Positions 27,301 to 39,449 of a DNA stretch of 64,000 nt are shown here, piece after piece. Below the pieces are notes generated by a model. It did not search any database, had not been told where the DNA came from, and saw only the letters and a list, made by a program, of their open reading frames with translations. Position numbers and translations under genes: made by a program. This stretch comes from Dickeya chrysanthemi NCPPB 402 (GTDB lineage Bacteria > Pseudomonadota > Gammaproteobacteria > Enterobacterales > Enterobacteriaceae), in contig NZ_CM001974.1 in NCBI RefSeq assembly GCF_000406105.1, positions 4,531,528 to 4,595,527 on the forward strand. The letters are read 5' to 3'. The stretch's first letter is position 1, and every line of letters starts with the position of its first letter.

Positions 27301-28454
27301 TGCGTCGAGTCGCACCGCCGCGTCGCGAGAAGCGTGTTGGCGGCCAGAAACAGCAGCCCCAGCAATGCCAAAATGACGATCAACCCATCACGGCCGTACC
27401 ATTGCATCAGCGAGCCGCTCACCAGCGGACCGCTGAAGCTGCCGACGCCCCACAACACGCCGAACAAGGCGTTGATCGCCACCAGATCGACGCCGCTGAA
27501 CTGTTTGCCCGCACGCACCAGCGACAGGGTATAAAGACTGCCCGCCACCGCGCCCAGCAGAAAAACGTTCGCCCACACCCAGCCAGTGCCGTAACTAAAC
27601 GGCAAGCCGGCCAACATCAGCACGAACAGCCCCCCGCAAGCCACATGAACCCGCACCGTGCCCAGCTTGTCGGAAATCCAACCTAGCGGCACCTGCAACA
27701 ACGCATCACCGATAAACAACACGGTGACCAGCAGCACCGCCAGAGATTCCTCATAGCCGTGCGCCATGCCGTACAACGGCAGCATCGACAGTACCGCGCC
27801 GTCAAAAAAAGCAAAGGCAAACACCGCCGTAGCCAGCGCGGGGGCAGCCAGCAACAGTGAAAACAGGTTATGTTGCCGATGGGCGCTCAACGCCAGCCCG
27901 GAAAAAGACGAACCGGGCACCATCAACAGGCACAGGCCATGCAGTGCCAGAATCAGCCACAATCCGGTCGGGTCTTCCAGGCCAGTTAATGAAATCAGCA
28001 ACGGCCCCAGCAGTTGCAGGCCGGTAAACGCGGTGGCATACAAGCCGACCAATACGCCCCGACGGTGCTCGGCGGTATGGCCGCTGACCCAGGACTCGCC
28101 GATAACGATAATCAGCCCGCAGCAAAAACCCATCAAAAAACGCGGCGCCGCCAACAGCACCACATTGTCCAGATAAAACGATAATGTCAGGCTGATCCCC
28201 ATTCCCCATGTCGACAGCGCCAGCAACCGGCCTACCGGCCAGCGCATCGCTACCGGCGCAGCCACCCAGGAAGAGACGAACACGCCGATCGCCGGTAACG
28301 CGGACATCATGCCGGTCAGTGCGGAACCGTATCCCAGCGCCGTCAGTTTCAGCGTCACCAGCGGGATGGAATATCCCTGAACCAGCCCTACCAACGAGGC
28401 GCTGGTCATCACCACCAGAATCGCCAGTTGATGTGCGCGGCGCGATGTCGACAT
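27288..28454 (-). CDS. MFS transporter, YcaD-like
   Basis: A 388-residue inner-membrane protein with about twelve hydrophobic segments. The mid-loop GWISDKLGTVRVHV resembles the MFS A-type motif, and FLMGFCCGLIIVIGESWVS is typical of the YcaD/UMF1-like branch. The start MSTSRRAHQ is chosen from GGAG 8 bp before it; the frame continues to 28514 without similarity. Substrate unknown. It overlaps the end of the phytase-like gene in opposite orientation. Confidence 0.85.
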   Translation of the reverse strand: MSTSRRAHQLAILVVMTSASLVGLVQGYSIPLVTLKLTALGYGSALTGMMSALPAIGVFVSSWVAAPVAMRWPVGRLLALSTWGMGISLTLSFYLDNVVLLAAPRFLMGFCCGLIIVIGESWVSGHTAEHRRGVLVGLYATAFTGLQLLGPLLISLTGLEDPTGLWLILALHGLCLLMVPGSSFSGLALSAHRQHNLFSLLLAAPALATAVFAFAFFDGAVLSMLPLYGMAHGYEESLAVLLVTVLFIGDALLQVPLGWISDKLGTVRVHVACGGLFVLMLAGLPFSYGTGWVWANVFLLGAVAGSLYTLSLVRAGKQFSGVDLVAINALFGVLWGVGSFSGPLVSGSLMQWYGRDGLIVILALLGLLFLAANTLLATRRCDSTHYSA

Positions 28455-28676
28455 GCTTATTCTCCGTTTGTCGTGACTTATCAGGACGCCGATTATACCG
28501 GATACCGACATCACTATTGGATTTCAGCATCACCAGCAGATTTCAGCGACAAATCCTACAGTAAGGCGTTTTTTTAGCCGTCTTAAGTCTCTCTTAATGC
28601 TCCCCCGTTAGCATGACACCATCGCATCCTCAGCGGCCGCCTCCACGACTGTCAACGCGCCATTCAGGAGTAAGAC

Positions 28677-29285
28677 ATGAACTTTTATCAACAACTACAA
28701 TCCGCCACCTCAACATCACAACAATTGATGATGTCCGCTCCTGTCATTCACGCCTGTCGTCAGGGGACCATTACCGCAGAGATGTACGTTGCTTTTCTGA
28801 CGCAGATTTATCACCACGTCAGCTATACCGTGCCGCTGTTGATGGCTGCGAGTGTGCGCGTCCCCCTGCATCAGGAGTGGGCCCGCCAGGCGATGACGGC
28901 GTACATCGACGCCGAAAATGATTACAAAGCATCGCTTCGCCGCAAAATTCGTGCCTGTGGCGTTGAAATGGATACCTGGCGCCAGTGCGCGGTCACTCAG
29001 TGGATAGAGTTGATGGCCGCCTATTTTTACGATCAGATCCAGCGCGGCAACCCCATGAGCATCTTCGGCCTGATGCACGTACTGGAAGGCCTCAATCTCA
29101 ACATTACGACCAGCACTACCGGTCAATCGCCATCGCGGACGCCGACGAATCAGACGCTGCAACCGTGCTTCGCCACACTGATGGACAACATTAACGACTC
29201 AGCCGATCAGGCCGCCATCATCCACGCCGCTCACGTGGTTTATCGGCTGTACGGTGATATGCTGCGCAGCCTCACGGAGCACTAA
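28677..29285 (+). CDS. TenA/heme-oxygenase-like (possible diiron) protein
   Basis: A 202-residue all-helical protein of the TenA/PqqC/heme-oxygenase-like fold. Candidate metal ligands lie where such proteins have them: IYHHVSYT (His46/47), YIDAENDYKA (Glu80), MHVLEGLN (His/Glu) and IIHAAHVVYRLYGDM (His pair, Asp). Diiron members of this fold (UndA-like) oxidise fatty acids or amino acids; thiamin-salvage TenA instead needs an active-site Cys, which I do not see in place. It starts a three-gene operon with an SDR (3 bp gap) and a TPR protein. AGGAG precedes the ATG. Substrate unknown. Confidence 0.78.
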   Translation: MNFYQQLQSATSTSQQLMMSAPVIHACRQGTITAEMYVAFLTQIYHHVSYTVPLLMAASVRVPLHQEWARQAMTAYIDAENDYKASLRRKIRACGVEMDTWRQCAVTQWIELMAAYFYDQIQRGNPMSIFGLMHVLEGLNLNITTSTTGQSPSRTPTNQTLQPCFATLMDNINDSADQAAIIHAAHVVYRLYGDMLRSLTEH

Positions 29286-29288
29286 GAC

Positions 29289-30083
29289 ATGAAACTCGAC
29301 AACAAACGTATTCTACTGACCGGCGCCAGCAGCAACCTGGGCCAGGAACTGGCGCTGGCGCTGGCCGCCAAAGGCGCCAGGCTGTATTTGGTCGGCCGTA
29401 ACGAACAGGCATTGCTGGCGTTACAGCGCAGGCTGCCTGACGCCGGTCATCACAATATCTTGCTGGCTGATCTCTGTAACGAACAGGATCGCAACGCGCT
29501 GGCGGAGTGTTTCCCGGAGAACGTCAGGCTGGACGTGCTGATTAATAATGCGGGCACATCAACATTCAGCTTATTTAACGAGCAAAGCCATGACACCATT
29601 CGCCAGCAGTTGATGCTCAATACCGAAGCGCCGATCCTACTGACGCACGCAATGCTCGAGTGTCTCAATACACCCGGCATCATTATGAACATTGGCTCCA
29701 CGCTGGATAGCATCGGCTACCCAGGGTACAGCGTATATTGCGCCAGTAAATTTGCCTTGCGTGGATTTAGTGAAGCGCTGCACCGCGAATTGTCATCTAA
29801 GAAAGTTAAAGTGTTGCACCTGGCGCCAAGGTTTGTGGATACCCAGGACAACCAGCCCGCCGTTAGCGGCCTGAATCAGGAATTGGGTTACCACAGTGAC
29901 AGCCCCATCCTGGTAGCAGAGCGTGTCGTGAGCGCACTGGAGCACGAAACCGTGCGCCAGTGGCTGGGATGGCCTGAAAAAGTATTTGTCGCGCTAAATG
30001 CATTGGTGCCCACCGTGGTGGATAACGCCATCCGGCGCCAGTTAGCCGTTATCCAGCGTTATATAACATCGCAAAAAAAATAG
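29289..30083 (+). CDS. Short-chain dehydrogenase/reductase (SDR)
   Basis: A 264-residue classical SDR. The NAD(P)-binding motif reads LLTGASSNLGQELA (TGxxxGxG-like with Asn/Leu), NNAG is at about residues 86-89, the catalytic Ser lies in NIGSTLDSIG and the YxxxK motif is YCASKFALRG. It follows the TenA-like gene by 3 bp and precedes the TPR gene by 11 bp, so the three are co-transcribed. It probably reduces or oxidises the product of the oxygenase-like partner; inference. Confidence 0.9.
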   Translation: MKLDNKRILLTGASSNLGQELALALAAKGARLYLVGRNEQALLALQRRLPDAGHHNILLADLCNEQDRNALAECFPENVRLDVLINNAGTSTFSLFNEQSHDTIRQQLMLNTEAPILLTHAMLECLNTPGIIMNIGSTLDSIGYPGYSVYCASKFALRGFSEALHRELSSKKVKVLHLAPRFVDTQDNQPAVSGLNQELGYHSDSPILVAERVVSALEHETVRQWLGWPEKVFVALNALVPTVVDNAIRRQLAVIQRYITSQKK

Positions 30084-30094
30084 GAAAATCAGGC

Positions 30095-30721
30095 ATGACT
30101 CTCCGATCAATGGTGCTACTGCTCGGCGGATTACTGGCGGTCAACATGGCCTATGCCAGCGACATGTCGATGGATATCCATCGGCAATGGTCGGTCTGTC
30201 AGTACAGAACGCCGGCGAGTCAGAAAGAAGCCTGCTTCGCCGCGCTGAGCCAGCAAGCGCAGGAGCTGGCGGAAAACCACCCCACACGGGCGGATTATCT
30301 GATCTGGTCCGCCATGGTAGAGAGTAGCTGGGCGGGCGTTAAAGACGGCATGGAAGCGCTCAATCTGGCCGGGCAGGCCAAAAATTTGCTGGAAAAAGCC
30401 ATCGTGCTTGACCCGCAGGCATTGAATGGCGCGGCTTACACTATTCTCGGCGTGCTTTACTATCAGGTGCCGGGCTGGCCGCTAGGGTTTGGTGATGACA
30501 AAAAAGCAGAGCGCTATCTCAAAACCGCATTGAAAATCAGTCCCGCCAGCATTGACGCTAATTTCTTCTACGGCGACTTTCTGCTGAAAACAGGGCGCAA
30601 AAGCGAGGCCAGACAATACCTGACCACCGCGCTGGCAACCGCGCCGCGCCCAGGGCGTGAAATTGCCGACCAGGGCCGACGCGCAGAGGCCGAAAAAGCG
30701 CTGGCTCAATTGAGGCAGTGA
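30095..30721 (+). CDS. Exported TPR-repeat protein
   Basis: A 208-residue protein with a signal peptide (MTLRSMVLLLGGLLAVNMAYA), then about four degenerate TPR helices (AGQAKNLLEKAIVLDPQALN, AERYLKTALKISPASIDANF, ARQYLTTALATAP). It resembles TatT-type TPR periplasmic proteins. Third gene of the TenA-like/SDR operon. TPR proteins are scaffolds, so it may bind the partner proteins' substrate or an envelope target; unknown. Candidate ribosome site is AGGAAAATC. Confidence 0.82.
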   Translation: MTLRSMVLLLGGLLAVNMAYASDMSMDIHRQWSVCQYRTPASQKEACFAALSQQAQELAENHPTRADYLIWSAMVESSWAGVKDGMEALNLAGQAKNLLEKAIVLDPQALNGAAYTILGVLYYQVPGWPLGFGDDKKAERYLKTALKISPASIDANFFYGDFLLKTGRKSEARQYLTTALATAPRPGREIADQGRRAEAEKALAQLRQ

Positions 30722-31161
30722 CGCTATTTCGCCACGTCCGTGATTTCACGCTTGCCGTCGACGCCCCGTACCGCCATTGCATTTCCCCGTGCCGTTTTTT
30801 TCACCGTTTATTCATTCATCAAGATTAAAACGCCTAATGCTTTTACAACAAAACGGGTTCCCCTACCCGTTCTATGTAAAAAAAGGTAAAAGACAGCCAA
30901 AATCTGCCATAGCGGATAAAAAATAAAATTTAAACAAACAATTAAACAACCAACCTCGGCAAATACCCTGTCTGAAAATGAGAAGGATTACGTTTAATTA
31001 TCAAGGGAAATAACATCTGGAGCCGAATTTAGAGGGAACAGAACTGAAAACGGAGAGATAAGGTTAAAAAAACACCACCACGAACAGCAGAAGCAAAAAA
31101 ACTCGCTATCTGAAAGAAGCGAGTTTCATGTTAACGGCAATCGGGTGTTACCGTTTAAAAA
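30722..31161. other. AT-rich intergenic region between TPR gene and tRNA-Pro
   Basis: 440 bp. A hairpin AACGGGT-N6-ACCCGTT at 30852-30871 could end the TPR operon, though no T-tract follows. The tRNA terminator lies at 31099-31126. No coding frame with protein character is seen. Confidence 0.5.
31099..31126 (-). terminator. Terminator of tRNA-Pro gene
   Basis: AAACTCGCT / AGCGAGTTT stem; on the minus strand it ends in a run of seven T. It lies 36 bp downstream of the tRNA. Confidence 0.85.
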
Positions 31162-31238
<77 letters not shown>

Positions 31239-31379
31239 AATGCGGGGCGCATATTACTGCGCCCCTACCATAGCGTCAATCCCTTTTTCATAAAAGCCAA
31301 CAGGTTGACGACAAAGTGTCCGACACGGTGGTAAAGCACCGCCCAGCCAGCCTAAACCCCGTTACGCCGCGACACAGCG

Positions 31380-33062
31380 CTAGCCGCGATCCGGCGCATC
31401 ACACCAGTTATTTTTTGCCTGAATGCCGCCATCCGGCGAGGTATACCCCAGGCAACCCAGCATGGAATCGAAAATCTCCTCATGCCGCAGCACCTTACCC
31501 TGCTGCTGTTGCACCCGCAGCCGCTCAAACGCTTGTTGATTACGCGGCTGCGCCAGATATTTGTCCGAAGCCCATAGCATAACCGGCGAACGGAACTGCT
31601 CCGGCGGCGCCAGTTGGCGCGGTGTACCATGCAAATGGTAGTTATCGTCAATCGATTCACCGTGATCGGAGGAATACACCAGCAACGCCTTTTTATCACG
31701 CAACTGATCAATCACCCGTTTGATGAAGGCATCGGTATACAATACGCTGTTATCGAAGGCGTTAATCAACTGCTCGCGGGAACAGGAAGCATCCACCCCC
31801 ATGCACTCCGGCTGATAACGGGCATAGCTGCGCGGATAACGCAGTGAATACAGATAATGGGAACCTTTAGTGTGCAGCACCACCAGGTGCTTACCATTAG
31901 GATAACGCGCCAGCGACTGCGACATTTCATCAACCAATAGCATGTCGTCCACCGCTTTCCCTTCATTGCGCTTTTCCGAGGCAATCATTTCACGAAAGGC
32001 GTAATTGTCGGCCTGAATGTTGTTATAGAACCAGACTTCGCTCTGCATCGCGAACAGTTCGGATGAGAACCCCAGCGACTTCATGACGGCAAAGATATTC
32101 TGTTCCCGTAGCGTACGTTGCGGATTATCGGACGTCCCACCTTCGCGCACAAACATACAACGCATCGACAATTTGGTGGAGGTATCGCAGGACTGGCCGC
32201 GAAACGCCAGCAAATTCGGTTCTTTCGCCAGTTGCGGCGTAGTATCGCGCTCGTAGTCCAGCAGCCCGAGGTGATCCCAGCGGGTGGTTTCACCAATGAT
32301 GAACACCACGTAAGTGTCGTCGATGCCCGTCGGCGCCTGATAAGTAAATTGCTCGCTGGGATCGAAGAGATCGCCATCATCCTGATTTTCGTCATAGCGG
32401 GCATAGGCAAACAAACCTAATGCAGACAACCAGTTGGCGGGTAAGTAAGAATGGGCGACCACCCCGCCATAACTGGGTAAATCCTGGTTGGAGAGTTTCT
32501 CTGCCGAGGTATTTATCTGATCCAGGTAGCGCAGCGGCAACCAGACCAATGCGGCTGACACCGCCAGACCCAGCAGCGCAACATAGCGACGTCGCTGAAT
32601 ACGTAATTGTTCAATCAGCGTTTGCTGCAGGCGGTTTTTCCAGATAATAAATATCGGTGGAATACTGAACGCCGCCACCCACAGCACAAAAGACAGCCCA
32701 ACCACCTCTTTGGATAAATCAATATCCGTGGTCATTACCGCTGCAATAATGCCGTAACCAATCACAACATTAAAAAAAGTCATGTAGTAGCTGGCGGACG
32801 CTGAAATCAATACCAATAACGACGCCACTACACGAAAAAAACGACGCCCACCGAGCGACAGAAGCCGCATCAGGAAAAAGGTAAACAGAATACAAGCCAT
32901 CGATTCCACCAGCAGAGGAATATATCTGGCGATCGGGCTTTCAGTAAAAAATGGGAATGCATCGATCCGCCGATAAAAAATCGGCAGATTCAAAAACAGG
33001 CCAATATAAATTGCCAGCAACCAAGACAATCCAGATTGAGATAATGCCAGCAGAAATCTCAT
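31380..33062 (-). CDS. eptB: Kdo2-lipid A phosphoethanolamine transferase EptB
   Basis: A 560-residue inner-membrane enzyme that adds phosphoethanolamine to Kdo in the lipopolysaccharide core. Five N-terminal membrane segments (residues 1-175) precede a periplasmic sulfatase-like domain: IIGETTRWDHLGLL, the nucleophile-Thr region CDTSTKLSMRCMF, and SSDHGESIDDNYHLHGTP for metal binding. Length matches E. coli EptB (563). It neighbours proK, as in E. coli. Modification lowers the negative charge of the surface and affects cationic peptide resistance. Confidence 0.95.
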   Translation of the reverse strand: MRFLLALSQSGLSWLLAIYIGLFLNLPIFYRRIDAFPFFTESPIARYIPLLVESMACILFTFFLMRLLSLGGRRFFRVVASLLVLISASASYYMTFFNVVIGYGIIAAVMTTDIDLSKEVVGLSFVLWVAAFSIPPIFIIWKNRLQQTLIEQLRIQRRRYVALLGLAVSAALVWLPLRYLDQINTSAEKLSNQDLPSYGGVVAHSYLPANWLSALGLFAYARYDENQDDGDLFDPSEQFTYQAPTGIDDTYVVFIIGETTRWDHLGLLDYERDTTPQLAKEPNLLAFRGQSCDTSTKLSMRCMFVREGGTSDNPQRTLREQNIFAVMKSLGFSSELFAMQSEVWFYNNIQADNYAFREMIASEKRNEGKAVDDMLLVDEMSQSLARYPNGKHLVVLHTKGSHYLYSLRYPRSYARYQPECMGVDASCSREQLINAFDNSVLYTDAFIKRVIDQLRDKKALLVYSSDHGESIDDNYHLHGTPRQLAPPEQFRSPVMLWASDKYLAQPRNQQAFERLRVQQQQGKVLRHEEIFDSMLGCLGYTSPDGGIQAKNNWCDAPDRG

Positions 33063-33693
33063 TACAGGCTATGCTCCAGAGGTAAAACATCCTGTAAACA
33101 GACTGACGATCTTTTCGAAAGTTCATACACCATCAGCGCACTCCGTTTTTTCTTATGTCATATCTCGCTTTCCCTGAAAAAACTTTACATAAATAGTTAA
33201 ACATCTTTTAAGCGATTTATACCCAAAATAATTCGAATTGCAGGACAACACGCATTGCGTGTTGAACAACGCAACGCGTTGGCCCGTCAGGGCAAGGCTC
33301 ATAATGAGCCTTGTCACGCGGCAAGAGAGAGACAAATTCGTCGGGAACGAATTTGACCAGCCAAAGGCTGGCCTCTGGTGAGAGACAGGATGTCTCTCAT
33401 TTCATCCCGATGAGCTTACTCAGGTAAGTGATTCGGGTGAACGAACGCAGCCAACACACCTGCAACTTGAAGTATGACGGGTATAGTTATCCCTTCAATC
33501 AATGCGTGAATAGCACGAAAAAAATAAGACAGAAGCAACTCCTGGATTCCATTTTTCCTGTTAATATCGACGAATTGGCTTTCCATGTTATTTCTATTTT
33601 TATGTTGGCTATTTCGGCTATTTCCCATTCAATTCATCACTCTGGTTATTATCTGAAGATCGCCATTCTTTTCTGCCAGCGTAATTATTCTCA
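33063..33693. other. Intergenic region between eptB and ligB
   Basis: 630 bp holding the eptB upstream region and an enlarged ERIC element (33218-33485). The rest (33486-33693) is AT-rich with no convincing gene. Confidence 0.6.
33218..33485 (+). repeat. ERIC element with about 141-bp internal insertion
   Basis: Both ERIC ends (TATACCCAAAATAATTCGAA... and ...CTTGAAGTATGACGGGTATA) and the central GAGCTTACTCAGGTAAGTGA are present, but 268 bp separate the ends instead of 127. The extra DNA follows GTTGCAGGAC and contains several short hairpins: AAGGCTCAT/ATGAGCCTT, ACAAATTCG/CGAATTTG, CCAGCC/GGCTGG and GAGAGACA/TGTCTCTC. Confidence 0.88.
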
Positions 33694-35502
<1,809 letters not shown>

Positions 35503-35601
35503 TCAGGAAGACGGTTTGCAAATGAGAAAGACGCAGAGTGACAGATAACAGGCAGGGCGTCAGGCTGTGTTTCACCACGCGACGGCCCACACGGCGGCGT
35601 G

Positions 35602-35607
35602 TATAAT
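35602..35607 (+). promoter_or_regulatory. Candidate -10 box of gmk
   Basis: TATAAT lies 62 bp before the gmk start, with a weak -35 region upstream (near 35579-35584). Consensus -10 in an otherwise GC-rich stretch. Confidence 0.45.
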
Positions 35608-35651
35608 GCGGAAAAATGCGCGACTGACCGCATCTCTCCTTTCATCTTTGA

Positions 35652-36293
<642 letters not shown>

Positions 36294-36347
36294 CGGCACT
36301 TTCAGTATGATGCCCAGTCATTTTATTTCCCCACTGGAGTACACACT

Positions 36348-36623
36348 ATGGCACGCGTAACTGTTCAGGACGCTGTAGAAAAAATTGGTAACCGTTTTGA
36401 CCTGGTGTTGGTCGCCGCCCGTCGCGCCCGTCAGATCCAGGTGGGTGGCAAAGATCCGCTGGTTCCGGAAGAAAACGATAAATACACGGTTATCGCGCTG
36501 CGCGAAATTGAAGAAGGTCTGATCAACGGCCAGATTCTGGACACCCGTGAGCGTCAGGAACAGCAGGAACAGGAAGCTGCAGAAATTCAGGCAGTTACCG
36601 CTATCGCTGAAGGTCGTCGTTAA
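36348..36623 (+). CDS. rpoZ: RNA polymerase omega subunit
   Basis: A 91-residue protein [20 protein letters not shown], the standard omega length, with [19 protein letters not shown]. It helps assemble beta' and is needed for ppGpp binding at one site of the polymerase, fitting its place before spoT. Ribosome site CTGGAG. Confidence 0.98.
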   Translation: MARVTVQDAVEKIGNRFDLVLVAARRARQIQVGGKDPLVPEENDKYTVIALREIEEGLINGQILDTRERQEQQEQEAAEIQAVTAIAEGRR

Positions 36624-36647
36624 TTCGAATTCGGTCGTGAGTCGCCC

Positions 36648-38750
36648 TTGTATCTGTTCGAAAGCCTCAATCTGCTGATTCAGCGTTATCTGCCGGAAGA
36701 CCAGATAAAGCGCCTCAAGCAGGCTTATCTTGTTGCACGTGATGCTCACGAGGGCCAGACTCGCTCCAGCGGTGAGCCTTATATCACCCATCCTGTGGCG
36801 GTGGCTTGCATTCTTGCTGAAATGCGTCTCGACTACGAAACGCTGATGGCCGCCTTGCTGCACGATGTGATTGAAGATACGCCCGCCACCTATCAGGATA
36901 TGGAACAGCTGTTCGGCAAAAGCGTGGCTGAACTGGTGGAAGGCGTCTCCAAGCTGGATAAGCTGAAATTCCGCGATAAGAAAGAGGCTCAGGCGGAAAA
37001 CTTCCGCAAAATGATCATGGCGATGGTGCAGGATATCCGCGTCATTCTGATCAAACTCGCTGACCGCACCCACAATATGCGAACGCTGGGTTCGTTGCGC
37101 CCGGATAAACGCCGACGCATCGCCCGGGAAACGCTGGAAATCTACAGCCCGCTCGCACACCGTCTCGGTATTCATCATCTGAAAACCGAACTGGAAGAGC
37201 TGGGTTTTGAAGCGCTCTACCCCAACCGCTACCGGGTCATCAAAGAGGTGGTGAAAGCCGCCCGCGGCAACCGCAAGGAGATGATTCAAAAGATCCTCGC
37301 CGAAATTGAAGGTCGCCTGAAAGAGGCGGGCATCAGTTGTCGCGTCAGCGGTCGCGAAAAGCATCTGTACTCCATTTACTGCAAGATGCACCTGAAAGAG
37401 CAGCGCTTTCACTCGATTATGGATATTTATGCCTTTCGGGTGATCGTGCGGGAAGTGGATACCTGCTACCGCGTGCTCGGGCAGGTACACAGCTTGTACA
37501 AACCGCGCCCCGGCCGGGTGAAAGACTATATCGCCATCCCCAAGGCCAACGGCTATCAGTCGCTCCATACTTCTCTTATCGGTCCGCACGGTGTGCCGGT
37601 GGAAGTTCAGATCCGTACCGAGGATATGGACCAGATGGCGGAAATGGGGGTCGCGGCGCATTGGGCCTATAAAGAGGGCGAGAGCAGTAGTACGACGGCG
37701 CAGGTACGTGCCCAACGCTGGATGCAAAGCCTGCTGGAGCTACAGCAGAGCGCCGGTAGTTCGTTCGAATTCATCGAAAGCGTTAAATCCGACTTGTTTC
37801 CGGACGAAATTTACGTGTTCACGCCGGAAGGCCGCATCGTCGAGCTGCCCGCCGGCGCGACTCCGGTGGACTTTGCTTATGCGGTACATACCGATATCGG
37901 CCACGCCTGTGTCGGCGCACGCGTCGATCGCCAGCCGTATCCGCTGTCGCAAGCCTTGTCCAGCGGGCAAACGATCGAAATTATCACCGCACCGGGCGCC
38001 CGCCCGAACGCCGCCTGGCTCAACTTCGTCGTCAGCTCCAAAGCACGTGCAAAAATTCGCCAAATGCTGAAAAACCTCAAGCGTGACGATTCCGTCAGCC
38101 TGGGGCGCCGCCTGATCAACCACGCATTAGGTAGCGGCCGTAAATTGTCTGATATTCCGGAGCAAAATATTCAGCGGGAGCTGGAGCGTATGAAGCTCGC
38201 CTCGCTGGACGACCTGTTGGCGGAGATCGGTCTGGGTAACGCCATGAGCGTGGTGGTCGCGCGCAATTTGCTGGAAGAACATACGGAATCCGGTACGGCA
38301 GGTATCCGCAAGTTGCCTATCAAGGGTGCCGACGGCGTATTGATCACGTTCGCCAAATGTTGTCGCCCCATCCCCGGCGACCCAATCATCGCGCATGTCA
38401 GCCCCGGTAAAGGGCTGGTGATTCATCATGAGTCCTGCCGCAACATCCGTGGCTACCAGAAAGAGCCGGAAAAATTCATGGCGGTAGAGTGGGATGAAGT
38501 GACCGAGCAAGAGTTCATGACGGAAATCAAGGTCGACATGTTCAACCATCAGGGAGCACTGGCTAACCTGACGGCGGCGATCAGCGCATCGAACTCGAAT
38601 ATCCAGAGTATCAACACCGAAGAACGGGATGGCCGGGTGTACAGCGCCTTTATTCGCCTCACCACGCGCGACCGTATCCATCTTGCGAATATTATGCGCA
38701 AGATCCGCGTGATGCCGGACGTGATTAAAGTCAACCGTAACCGAAATTAG
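36648..38750 (+). CDS. spoT: Bifunctional (p)ppGpp synthetase/hydrolase SpoT
   Basis: A 700-residue cytoplasmic RelA/SpoT homologue. N-terminal HD hydrolase domain (THPVAVACILAEM, ALLHDVIEDTPATY), synthetase domain (GREKHLYSIYCKM, RVKDYIAIPKANGYQSLHT), TGS domain (VFTPEGRIVELPAGATPVDFAY) and C-terminal ACT domain. Starts with TTG at 36648, 24 bp after rpoZ, as the E. coli gene does. It controls the stringent response, mainly degrading ppGpp. The linker at about residues 540-560 differs from E. coli in length. Confidence 0.98.
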   Translation: MYLFESLNLLIQRYLPEDQIKRLKQAYLVARDAHEGQTRSSGEPYITHPVAVACILAEMRLDYETLMAALLHDVIEDTPATYQDMEQLFGKSVAELVEGVSKLDKLKFRDKKEAQAENFRKMIMAMVQDIRVILIKLADRTHNMRTLGSLRPDKRRRIARETLEIYSPLAHRLGIHHLKTELEELGFEALYPNRYRVIKEVVKAARGNRKEMIQKILAEIEGRLKEAGISCRVSGREKHLYSIYCKMHLKEQRFHSIMDIYAFRVIVREVDTCYRVLGQVHSLYKPRPGRVKDYIAIPKANGYQSLHTSLIGPHGVPVEVQIRTEDMDQMAEMGVAAHWAYKEGESSSTTAQVRAQRWMQSLLELQQSAGSSFEFIESVKSDLFPDEIYVFTPEGRIVELPAGATPVDFAYAVHTDIGHACVGARVDRQPYPLSQALSSGQTIEIITAPGARPNAAWLNFVVSSKARAKIRQMLKNLKRDDSVSLGRRLINHALGSGRKLSDIPEQNIQRELERMKLASLDDLLAEIGLGNAMSVVVARNLLEEHTESGTAGIRKLPIKGADGVLITFAKCCRPIPGDPIIAHVSPGKGLVIHHESCRNIRGYQKEPEKFMAVEWDEVTEQEFMTEIKVDMFNHQGALANLTAAISASNSNIQSINTEERDGRVYSAFIRLTTRDRIHLANIMRKIRVMPDVIKVNRNRN

Positions 38751-38756
38751 CCTGTT

Positions 38757-39449
38757 ATGACCCCAGAACGTTATACACGTATCCGCGAGATGCTCAACAA
38801 CCGTCAGCCTGATCTGACCGTGTGCATGGAGCAGGTGCATAAACCTCACAACGTATCCGCCGTTATCCGTACGGCCGATGCGGTTGGCGTACATCAGGTA
38901 CATGCAGTATGGCCGACAAGCCGTATGAAAACCCTGGTGTCTACCGCCGCCGGCAGCAATAGCTGGGTACAAGTAAAAACCCACCGCACCATTCAGGACG
39001 CCGTCGGCCATCTTAAAATGCAGGGAATGCAAATTCTGGCGACCAACCTGTCTGCCGACGCGGTCGACTTCCGTGATGTGGATTACACTCGACCTACCTG
39101 CATCCTGCTCGGGCAGGAAAAAACCGGTATCTCCGCCGATGCGCTGGCGCTTGCCGATCAGGACATCATCATTCCGATGATCGGTATGGTGCAATCGTTA
39201 AACGTTTCTGTGGCCTCCGCATTGATTCTGTACGAAGCGCAGCGTCAACGTCAGTTGGCCGGCATGTACCGCCGCGAAGATAGCCCTCTGGATGAAGAAG
39301 AGCAGCAGCGCCTGATGTTCGAAGGGGGTTACCCGGTGCTGGCGCGCGTCGCCAAACGCAAAGGACTACCACGCCCACACATTGACCAGACTGGTCAGGT
39401 GATTGCCGACGCACCCTGGTGGGCGGCGATGCAATCCACGGAGCAATAA
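38757..39449 (+). CDS. trmH: tRNA (guanosine-18-2'-O)-methyltransferase
   Basis: A 230-residue SPOUT methyltransferase that modifies G18 of the tRNA D-loop using S-adenosylmethionine. Motif 2 is LLGQEKTGIS and motif 3 is IPMIGMVQSLNVSVASAL, which form the trefoil knot; the catalytic Arg is in RTADAVG. It lies 6 bp after spoT, and its TAA overlaps the recG ATG by one base (TAATG). Confidence 0.97.
   Translation: MTPERYTRIREMLNNRQPDLTVCMEQVHKPHNVSAVIRTADAVGVHQVHAVWPTSRMKTLVSTAAGSNSWVQVKTHRTIQDAVGHLKMQGMQILATNLSADAVDFRDVDYTRPTCILLGQEKTGISADALALADQDIIIPMIGMVQSLNVSVASALILYEAQRQRQLAGMYRREDSPLDEEEQQRLMFEGGYPVLARVAKRKGLPRPHIDQTGQVIADAPWWAAMQSTEQ

Noticed and set aside
33416..33628. 70-codon minus-strand frame
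   Set aside because: Starts in AT-rich intergenic DNA and ends inside the ERIC element.
36318..37727. 469-codon open frame on the minus strand
   Set aside because: Lies wholly opposite rpoZ and spoT; no family features, composition of an antisense shadow.
38127..39194. 355-codon open frame on the minus strand
   Set aside because: Antisense to spoT and trmH, no protein features.
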